Positions 58,089 to 64,000 of a stretch of 64,000 bases of DNA are shown here, in pieces (positions within the stretch are counted from its first letter, which is position 1; each line of letters starts with the position of its first letter). The stretch comes from Chengkuizengella sediminis. Lineage in GTDB: Bacteria > Bacillota > Bacilli > Paenibacillales > KCTC-33759. Under the pieces are notes generated by a model. The model made no database searches. It was not told where the DNA came from and saw only the letters and a list, made by a program, of their open reading frames with translations. The stretch covers positions 1 through 64,000 of the forward strand of contig NZ_SIJC01000001.1 in NCBI RefSeq assembly GCF_010078385.1, written 5' to 3'. Made by a program: the position numbers and the translations under genes.

Positions 58089-58898
58089 ATGGATTCTTGG
58101 ATAGGATTATTAAAAAAAGATTTTTTATTAATGAAAAACAGACTATTGGTTTTTTTATTAATTGATTTAGCTGTATTTGCCTTAGGTTGGTATTTGCATA
58201 TTCGTGAAATTGGATTTGTTCAACAACCAGAATTAAATTGGCTGTTGTATGATAATGATTTGATCAAATTTATACCTCTCGTAATAGCTATGGGAATACA
58301 TGTGCTTTTTATAGGGAATTACATTTTGATGAGTTTAAACAAAGAAGGGAAACAGTTACATTTGTGGCTTCACAATCCACAGTCAGCAATTGCTTTGTTA
58401 GGAAGCAAATTAGTGAACGGTTTCATTGCATTGATTGTATCTTTAGGACTGTTAATCATTCTTACGATTATCAATTTAATTCCTTTTTTATCTGAATTGA
58501 GTTTTTATTTAGGAGACTTAACAAAATTACTACTTTATTTTGTAGTTAATATTATTTTGTTGTCACTTTTAATCGGTATATGTTTCATGTTTTTCTGGAC
58601 GATTTATCATGTGCTTAAAAGTCGAATTGGCAGATGGAGTGTGTTAGTGATTATCATTCTCATTAATTTATTCATATGGATTTTTGCAAGTTTTGAAAGC
58701 TCTGCTGTTTATGATCAATTGATTCTATGGGGTGAATATAATCTTGAGTTTTCAACACTTGAATCTTTTAACCATAGTGATGAGGAATTTGGAGAGATGG
58801 TTAGCAATCATTTAGGTGAAAACTTGTTTGATGCTTTAATAGGTGTTTTATTCTTTGTAATTGCAGCATGGTTGATAGAAAAGAAGGTCGAGGTGTAA
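58089..58898 (+). CDS. ABC transporter membrane subunit
   Basis: 269 aa from ATG 58089 (TGAGGAGG upstream). About six membrane helices: LLVFLLIDLAVFALGWYL, FIPLVIAMGIHVLFIGNYI, GFIALIVSLGLLIILTII, LLLYFVVNIILLSLLIGI, VLVIIILINLFIWIFA and a final LFDALIGVLFFVIAAWLI. The MSLNKEGKQLHLWLHNP loop is typical of ABC-2-type permeases of the YtrC/YtrD kind. It pairs with the ATPase at 59272. Unusually the permease gene comes first, then regulator, then ATPase. Confidence 0.8.
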   Translation: MDSWIGLLKKDFLLMKNRLLVFLLIDLAVFALGWYLHIREIGFVQQPELNWLLYDNDLIKFIPLVIAMGIHVLFIGNYILMSLNKEGKQLHLWLHNPQSAIALLGSKLVNGFIALIVSLGLLIILTIINLIPFLSELSFYLGDLTKLLLYFVVNIILLSLLIGICFMFFWTIYHVLKSRIGRWSVLVIIILINLFIWIFASFESSAVYDQLILWGEYNLEFSTLESFNHSDEEFGEMVSNHLGENLFDALIGVLFFVIAAWLIEKKVEV

Positions 58899-58901
58899 AA
58901 A

Positions 58902-59270
58902 ATGGAGGATTTTCAAGCCACAAAACCAATATATATGCAGTTAGTTGATCGAATTAATCATAAAATTGTACGGAATGAATTACGTGCAGGAGAGAAATTG
59001 AAATCTGTTCGAGAAATGGCTGTTGAATCCGGAGTGAATCCAAATACTGTACAACGTACGTATAGTGAGTTAGAAAGGATGGATATTGTGGAAACGAAAA
59101 GAGGTCAGGGAACATTTGTAACGGAAGATGAGATGAAATTAAACCAATTGAGAGATAATTTGAAAAACGAGCACATCTCAAGATTTATTTCTCAAATGGC
59201 AGACATGGGATTTAGTAAAGATGAAATGGTGAAAGGTTTAAAAGATTACATTGAACAGGAGGGAGAATAA
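58902..59270 (+). CDS. GntR-family regulator, YtrA subfamily
   Basis: 122 aa. N-terminal winged helix: PIYMQLVDRINHKIVRNELRAG, KLKSVREMAVESGVNPNTV, QRTYSELERMDIVETKRGQG. Only a short helical tail for dimerisation (LRDNLKNEHISRFISQMADM), as in the YtrA group, which usually control adjacent ABC transporters and react to cell-wall-active compounds. It starts 3 bp after the permease stop. It likely represses its own operon at the dyad near 58021-58048. Confidence 0.92.
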   Translation: MEDFQATKPIYMQLVDRINHKIVRNELRAGEKLKSVREMAVESGVNPNTVQRTYSELERMDIVETKRGQGTFVTEDEMKLNQLRDNLKNEHISRFISQMADMGFSKDEMVKGLKDYIEQEGE

Positions 59271-59271
59271 A

Positions 59272-59967
59272 ATGATTACATTTGAAAATGTTTCAAAAAG
59301 TTATTTAACACAAAAAGCATTAAATGACGTAAACCTTAAGTTACCTAACGGAAAAATCATTGGCATCATTGGAGAAAATGGAAGTGGGAAATCAACGATG
59401 TTGAAGTTGATGGCCGGGTTAATCCGTCCTTCAAAAGGATCAGTGAAAGTGAATGATATACCAGTAAACCGGAAAATAAGTGAAATCGTTACTTATTTAT
59501 CAGAACTTGATTCATATTATGTGATGTACACTGTAAAACAAACGATTGATTTCTTCTCCACTCAATTTAAGGACTTTGATTTAAATAAAGCATATAAAAT
59601 TATGGAGTTTATGAAATTAAGCCCAGAGCAAAAGGTGAAAAACCTATCAAAAGGAAATAGAGGACGTTTAAGAATTGTATTATCTCTAGCGAGAGATGTC
59701 CCTTATATTATTTTAGATGAACCATTCTCAGGACTAGACCCTATGGTGCGTGAATCTGTAGTCAAAGGATTGCTTTCTTATATCAATTTAGAGAGACAAA
59801 CAGTAATTATTACAACCCATGAAATTCAAGAGGTGGAAGCGCTTTTGGATATGATTGTTGTTATTCGAAATGGGCGAATTCTAGATACGAAAAATGTAGA
59901 GCAATTGCATGAAAAAGAACAAAAGAGTGTTGTGGAATGGTTGAAAAAAGTATATGAGGCTAGTTGA
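59272..59967 (+). CDS. ABC transporter ATP-binding protein
   Basis: 231 aa. Walker A GENGSGKST (34-42), signature LSKGNRGRLRI (a shortened LSGGQ-type motif), Walker B YIILDEPFSGLDPM, switch His in IITTHEIQEVEAL. Starts 1 bp after the GntR stop with GGAGGGAG overlapping that gene's end. Together with the permease at 58089 it forms a YtrB-like exporter or bacteriocin/cell-wall stress module. Confidence 0.92.
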   Translation: MITFENVSKSYLTQKALNDVNLKLPNGKIIGIIGENGSGKSTMLKLMAGLIRPSKGSVKVNDIPVNRKISEIVTYLSELDSYYVMYTVKQTIDFFSTQFKDFDLNKAYKIMEFMKLSPEQKVKNLSKGNRGRLRIVLSLARDVPYIILDEPFSGLDPMVRESVVKGLLSYINLERQTVIITTHEIQEVEALLDMIVVIRNGRILDTKNVEQLHEKEQKSVVEWLKKVYEAS

Positions 59968-60042
59968 TGAATCTTAATTGTTGAAGCTCATCGTTATGTG
60001 GATAAAGGGCATAAAAAAGGAAATGTCACAATAACTGTATGA
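59968..60042 (+). pseudogene. Fossil C-terminus of an MDR oxidoreductase
   Basis: The frame IVEAHRYVDKGHKKGNVTITV stops at TGA 60040-60042, with a TGA also at its left edge. It matches the tail of the complete MDR gene just downstream ([20 protein letters not shown]), differing at several residues, so it comes from a diverged paralogue and not from a fresh duplication. The ABC operon seems to have replaced the rest of that gene. Confidence 0.8.
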
Positions 60043-60078
60043 TTTGTATCCAAATCAAAGATATCTTGGAGGTGAATT

Positions 60079-61080
60079 ATGAAAGCGATCGTGTACGAAA
60101 AATACGGACCACCTGAAGTTCTTGAACTAAAAAATGTAGAAAAACCTATTCCCAAGGACAATGAAGTACTGATAAGAATATATGCGACTACGGTTACGGC
60201 AGAGGACCCGAAGCAGAGAGGTTTTACATTCCCACCTCTTTTTTGGCTCCCCACAGGCATACTATTTGGTTTCAGAAAACCTAGAAAAACAATACTGGGA
60301 TTTGAACTAGCTGGGGAAGTTGAATCATCAGGTAAATCAGTAAAACGATTCAAGAAAGGGGACCATGTTTTTGGATATACTGGTCTCAGTTTTGGAGCTT
60401 ATGCAGAGTACAAATGTATGCCAGAAGATGGGTTGTTGGCATTTAAACCAGCCAATATAACTTATGAAGAAGCAGCAGCCGCTCCCAATGGGGCATTAAG
60501 TGCATTAGTTTACCTTAGAAATAAAGGAAATATTCAGAACGGAGAAAAAGTTCTTATTTATGGTGCTTCTGGATCGGTAGGTACTTTTGCAGTTCAGCTT
60601 GCCAAGTACTTTGGGGCAGAAGTTACTGGTGTATGTAGTACTGCAAATCTAGAACTGGTGAAATCTCTCGGAGCAGATAAGGTTATTGATTACACGAAAG
60701 AGGATTTTACTCAATGTGGTGAGACTTATGATATTATTTTTGACACGGTAGGCAAGAGCTCATTTTCTCAAAGTAAAAGCTCACTAAATCAAAATGGACG
60801 TTATCTCTTAACACATTTTGGTCTAACAGATATCTTTCAAATGCTATGGACTTCATTGATAGGTAACAAAAAAGTAATAGGTACTGCAGCAAATTTTAGC
60901 TGGAAACTAGAAGATTTAAATCTTCTCAAAGAGCTTTACGAAGCTGGAAAGATAAAATCAGTCATAGATAGGCTCTACCCATTGGAAGAAACCGTGGAAG
61001 CGCATAAGTATGTAGAAACAGGACACAAAAAGGGAAATGTAGTCATATCATTGGAACATAATAACAATCTAACAAGTTAA
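60079..61080 (+). CDS. Zinc-free MDR oxidoreductase (NAD(P)-dependent, quinone-reductase-like)
   Basis: 333 aa. N-terminal GroES-like part ([37 protein letters not shown]) and a Rossmann domain with [23 protein letters not shown] (about 160-182). The zinc-ligand pattern of classical alcohol dehydrogenases is absent, so it is in the quinone reductase-like group. It reduces an unsaturated carbonyl or quinone; the exact substrate is unknown. TTGGAGGTG lies 6 bp before the ATG. The gene's own tail has a fossil relative at 59968-60042. Confidence 0.9.
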   Translation: MKAIVYEKYGPPEVLELKNVEKPIPKDNEVLIRIYATTVTAEDPKQRGFTFPPLFWLPTGILFGFRKPRKTILGFELAGEVESSGKSVKRFKKGDHVFGYTGLSFGAYAEYKCMPEDGLLAFKPANITYEEAAAAPNGALSALVYLRNKGNIQNGEKVLIYGASGSVGTFAVQLAKYFGAEVTGVCSTANLELVKSLGADKVIDYTKEDFTQCGETYDIIFDTVGKSSFSQSKSSLNQNGRYLLTHFGLTDIFQMLWTSLIGNKKVIGTAANFSWKLEDLNLLKELYEAGKIKSVIDRLYPLEETVEAHKYVETGHKKGNVVISLEHNNNLTS

Positions 61081-61146
61081 ACTGCATAGAACAAATCAAA
61101 TAATAAATAGAATGTGGGAAAAAAATGAATTCAAATATACACCTGA

Positions 61147-61422
61147 CACAGTCTTTCAAAAATAGGTGCAGTAGAAGTTACTGATTTTAATCATATGATT
61201 GAAGAAATGAAGAGTTATGTACTAAAAGGTGGGAAATATGCTGTTATCATTCATAATGGTCCTGCAAGTACCTTCTTAAGAACACTTCAATATATATTAG
61301 AAACGTGGTTGCCATCTTCAGAATATGAATTAGATAATAGAGAGCATTTTGAACGTTTAAGTCAAGATTATAGCCCAACAGACCCTAATGCAACAGAGGA
61401 AGTATGGGTTCCTATAAAATAG
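61147..61422 (+). pseudogene. GyrI-like effector-binding domain, C-terminal remnant
   Basis: The frame from after TGA 61144-61146 reads KIGAVEVTDFNHMIEEMKSY, GGKYAVIIHNGPAS, YILETWLPSSEYELDNREHF and the end TDPNATEEVWVPIK. This is the effector-binding (SbmC/GyrI-like) half found at the C-terminus of AraC- or MerR-type regulators. The DNA-binding half is missing. An ATG at 61195 exists without a ribosome site, so I regard it as a decayed gene. Confidence 0.7.
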
Positions 61423-61446
61423 GAAAATTGTGCTTCATGTGTGATC

Positions 61447-61995
61447 CTACTTCTTCAATAATTTTTCTATACTTTCTTCACACCATTGGATGGTTGCCTT
61501 AACGATATGCTGACCGTGAGATAGTGTTAACATCCAATAATCAAAGTGGGGATCTGCTTTTCTCCTTGTAACTAAGTACTTCTCAGTAGTATTTAGGGTG
61601 TGTAAAAAATCTTCCATTTTCTCCTGGTATTGAACAATTTGCTCAATGTTTTGTTTCACAGTAAGGTGTTGACCATAAAAGATTTTTAAAAGTAATTCAT
61701 TTTTATGAATAGGTATTTTTCCAATTGGTTTTTCAAGCCAGTTAATGAATTCAACCCTTCCTTGCTCTGTGATCGTATACAATTTACGTTCTGGTTTCCC
61801 ATCCACTTTTTCAACATGAACAACTGCAAATTCAAGATCTACTAACTTTTTTAAGGTAGGATAGATTTGTCCGTAGCTTTCTTGCCAAAAGTGTTTAATA
61901 CTGTTTTCGATGGATCTTTTGATTTCATATCCCGTTAAGGGAGAATACATCAACAGTCCCAATATAGTATACATCGTTTTATTTTCTCTAGACAT
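61447..61995 (-). CDS. PadR-family transcriptional regulator
   Basis: 182 aa. Winged helix: MYTILGLLMYSPLTGYEIKR, FWQESYGQIYPTLKKLVD (the PadR YPxLxxLE region), GKPERKLYTITEQG. The C-terminal part (Vir_C/PadR_C type) has NELLLKIFYGQHL and YQEKMEDFLHTL for dimerisation. GAGGGGA precedes the ATG. It is divergent from the FAD oxidoreductase at 62172, whose promoter carries an AT palindrome; regulation of that gene is likely. Confidence 0.92.
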   Translation of the reverse strand: MSRENKTMYTILGLLMYSPLTGYEIKRSIENSIKHFWQESYGQIYPTLKKLVDLEFAVVHVEKVDGKPERKLYTITEQGRVEFINWLEKPIGKIPIHKNELLLKIFYGQHLTVKQNIEQIVQYQEKMEDFLHTLNTTEKYLVTRRKADPHFDYWMLTLSHGQHIVKATIQWCEESIEKLLKK

Positions 61996-62095
61996 TTGAT
62001 CCCCTCACTTTGCCTAAATAAATCAGTTATATCTTGCTGATATATTTATAGTCAACTGAAACTGAATTTCTATAGTATATCATGGTTTTTATTTA

Positions 62096-62147
62096 TTGAC
62101 ATTTTTTTCTGTAACTCATAATATTATATCTATAAGATATATATCTT
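62096..62147 (+). promoter_or_regulatory. Sigma-A promoter of the CrtI-like gene with palindrome
   Basis: TTGACA (62096-62101), 17 bp, TAATAT (62119-62124). A perfect 14-bp palindrome AAGATAT-ATATCTT (62134-62147) covers the expected start of transcription. A looser TATATC-TTGC-TGATATA pair lies nearer the PadR gene (62030-62046). Both are plausible PadR operators. Confidence 0.7.
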
Positions 62148-62171
62148 TTTGATATTAAAAGGGGGAAACAT

Positions 62172-63686
62172 ATGTCTAGTTATGATGTATTAGTCATTGG
62201 TTCAGGTATTGGAGGATTGTGTGCTGCAGCCAGATTGTCAAAGCTTGGTTACAAAGTAGCTGTTTTTGAACACCATGTACGTCCAGGAGGTTATGCTACC
62301 AACTTTTCTAGAAAAGGCAAATATTCATTTGATGTATCATTACATGGAATTGCTAGTTTAGATGAAGGGGAAATATGTTATGAGGTATTTTCAAAATGTG
62401 GCATTATGAACCGAATTACACCACTGAAAAAGGAGCATCCTTATACAGTTGTTTGGGATGGAAAGAAGATTGTCATTCCCCAAAATTCTGAACAGTATTT
62501 AAATCTTTTACATGACATGTTCCCACAGGAAAAAGAAGGTATATCGCAATTGTTTACAGACCTATATTCTTTCAATAAAGAGATGATATTTTTACAAGAT
62601 TCAACAATACCCAAATCGGAAAAACAACAATCCTTTCCTATGAAAGCAAAATTCTTTATGAAGTGGTCACAGATGACCACTGAAGAAGTAATGAAACAAT
62701 ATGTGAGTGATGAAGAATTTATTTCGTTTTTCACATTGTTATGGCCTTATTATGGTCTACCACCTAAAACTCTCTCCTCACATTACTTTTTCGTCTCTTG
62801 GATAGGCTACCATCTTGATGGTACGTATTATGTAAAAGGAGGTGCACAAGCAATTGCCGATGCACTAACTGATGTAATCAATGAGAATGGTGGCAAAGTG
62901 TATTTACGTCAAGAAGTAACAGAAATTATAGTAGAAAATAATAAAGCAACAGGGATAAAGACGAAAAAGGGAGAGACATTTGAAGGGAAATGGATTGTCT
63001 CAAATGCTTCTCCTCAAATGACTTTTTCAAAATTAATGAGTGAAACATACACAGATCCTTCATATCGTGAAGATTTTGAGAAGCTAGAAGTAGGTCCATC
63101 GGTTACCCAGCTTTATCTTGGGTTAAAGGATGATCCTACGAAATATAATTTAGTTGATGAAGATATTGTCTTTGTTAAAGAAAAGGACCCGAATAAGGAT
63201 TACCATTATTTACAGAATGGGCACTATGAAAAAGCAAATTTGGGGATAACAAATTATTATAAATTAGATCCTGAATTAAGTCCGAATGGAAAACCTGTCA
63301 TTGTATTGGCCTTTATTGATTTTATAGAAAATTGGCCTGAAAATAAGGAGGATTATCAACTGAAAAAGGAGGAAGTGACTAATTATTTGCTAAAGCAACT
63401 AGAAGAACATTATCCAGGAATCACTAGTTCTATCGAAGTACTAGAGTTAGGAACTCCAAGGACGATGCAAAAATATACAAAAAATCCTGCTGGTGCAGTT
63501 TATGGATTTGCCCAAACTGTTGAACAGTCTGGGTTACATCGGTTAGAAAGAAGAACACCATTAAATCAGCTCTCATTAGTAGGTGCATGGACACGACCAG
63601 GTGGAGGTTATCAAGGGGCTGCCGTATCTGGCACAAGTGAAGCTGATAAAATTCATAGAAACTTAAACCAATTAATTAGTAGTTAA
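62172..63686 (+). CDS. CrtI-like FAD-dependent oxidoreductase (phytoene desaturase family)
   Basis: 504 aa. Dinucleotide-binding VLVIGSGIGGLCAAARLSKL (about 7-26) and VAVFEHHVRPGGYATNF. Middle: YYVKGGAQAIADALTDVI then GGKVYLRQEVTEI, typical of CrtI/retinol-saturase-like enzymes. The end RPGGGYQGAAVSGTSEAD is the C-terminal FAD motif. The substrate is unknown; no other carotenoid genes lie nearby, so carotenoid desaturation should not be assumed. AAAAGGGGG precedes the ATG. Divergent from the PadR gene. Confidence 0.88.
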   Translation: MSSYDVLVIGSGIGGLCAAARLSKLGYKVAVFEHHVRPGGYATNFSRKGKYSFDVSLHGIASLDEGEICYEVFSKCGIMNRITPLKKEHPYTVVWDGKKIVIPQNSEQYLNLLHDMFPQEKEGISQLFTDLYSFNKEMIFLQDSTIPKSEKQQSFPMKAKFFMKWSQMTTEEVMKQYVSDEEFISFFTLLWPYYGLPPKTLSSHYFFVSWIGYHLDGTYYVKGGAQAIADALTDVINENGGKVYLRQEVTEIIVENNKATGIKTKKGETFEGKWIVSNASPQMTFSKLMSETYTDPSYREDFEKLEVGPSVTQLYLGLKDDPTKYNLVDEDIVFVKEKDPNKDYHYLQNGHYEKANLGITNYYKLDPELSPNGKPVIVLAFIDFIENWPENKEDYQLKKEEVTNYLLKQLEEHYPGITSSIEVLELGTPRTMQKYTKNPAGAVYGFAQTVEQSGLHRLERRTPLNQLSLVGAWTRPGGGYQGAAVSGTSEADKIHRNLNQLISS

Positions 63687-63700
63687 CAGAAATAAAAGGT

Positions 63701-63728
63701 AGGGGAAAAAATGATCATTTTTTCCCCT
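63701..63728 (+). terminator. Palindromic terminator after the CrtI-like gene
   Basis: AGGGGAAAAAATGA followed by its exact reverse complement TCATTTTTTCCCCT, a 28-bp palindrome, then ATTTTT. The remaining 63729-63950 shows no gene. Confidence 0.8.
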
Positions 63729-63950
63729 ATTTTTAAATCAAATAACAAGACAAGGTAAACCTGTAATCTTAAAGTCAAACGCATTAACTTTTGCCGTTCG
63801 AAAAAAATAAGTTTATTGTTTGATATATTCTGCGCACTTCTCTAAGAAGGGTGCTTTTTACATTTAAAGAGTATTTAATGGAATAACTCCTTGTGTAATT
63901 TTTAGGAATTTGAAGAGTTTTTCTAAATTTAAAAGGTAATAGGTGATAAG

Positions 63951-64000
63951 ATGATACGAACGTTTAGATTAGAGGATGTAGATTACATTATTAATTCACA
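63951..64000 (+). CDS. Start of a gene cut by the window edge
   Basis: ATG 63951 with AATAGGTGA upstream. The visible residues MIRTFRLEDVDYIINSH look like the N-terminus of a GNAT-type acetyltransferase (IRxFxxxDxxxI), but too little remains to be sure. Confidence 0.55.
   Translation, partial: MIRTFRLEDVDYIINS

Noticed and set aside
62172-63686. Calling the CrtI-like gene a carotenoid desaturase
   Set aside because: No phytoene synthase or other carotenoid gene is nearby, and this family includes many unrelated FAD oxidoreductases.

Overview
The window looks like chromosome from a low-GC, endospore-forming member of the Bacillales (Paenibacillaceae or Bacillaceae type). The evidence is two GerA-type germinant-receptor operons, a T-box-controlled type 2 isoleucyl-tRNA synthetase, Bacillus-style ribosome binding sites (AAGGAGG-like) with frequent TTG starts, and promoter-like sites of sigma-K and sigma-G type. 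I saw no rRNA, tRNA or CRISPR array. Species cannot be named from the sequence alone.

Positions 1-18.4 kb are an accessory, transposon-rich block. It opens with the tail of an FN3-like protein, a TetR regulator, a serine recombinase and a decayed IS6 element. Next come a 694-aa secreted protein (possible aerolysin-like region, three FN3-like repeats, a beta/gamma-crystallin-like end) and a broken Tn3 transposase. The main structure is an 11,340-bp Tn3-family transposon (7045-18384). It has 38-bp terminal inverted repeats matching at 35 of 38 positions and a 5-bp target duplication AAATA on both sides. Its transposase is wrecked, but a resolvase remains at the other end. Its cargo is a CDCC-motif cysteine-rich protein and three Ig-like/YVTN beta-propeller proteins. 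Each propeller gene has an AC-N16-CATANNATA site like a sigma-K promoter. The simplest reading is a mobile element carrying late mother-cell, spore-surface genes, amplified inside the element by tandem duplication.

Positions 18.4-32.6 kb hold chromosomal housekeeping and small operons: topoisomerase III; a beta-sandwich protein / C39-like peptidase / histidine phosphatase operon; a MerR-controlled SDR next to an aldehyde dehydrogenase; a frameshifted nucleotidyltransferase; and a monooxygenase plus nitroreductase. From 32.7 to 42.7 kb there are the T-box and ileS, fumC, a Mor-like regulator, a second CDCC protein outside the transposon, and an ABC-F gene preceded by a leader that looks like an attenuator. 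From 42.8 to 53.4 kb lies a spore-biology block: a soluble histidine kinase, a leftward gerA-B-C operon with a sigma-G-like promoter, and a rightward set of PP2C-like phosphatase, gerA, gerC, a small two-helix subunit and gerB.

Positions 53.5-57.5 kb encode homogentisate-route tyrosine degradation (hppD, flavin reductase-like, fumarylacetoacetase-like, hmgA). The rest holds a YtrA-type GntR/ABC transporter operon, an MDR oxidoreductase with a fossil of a paralogue's tail beside it, and a PadR regulator divergent from a CrtI-like FAD oxidoreductase. The window ends in the first codons of another gene.
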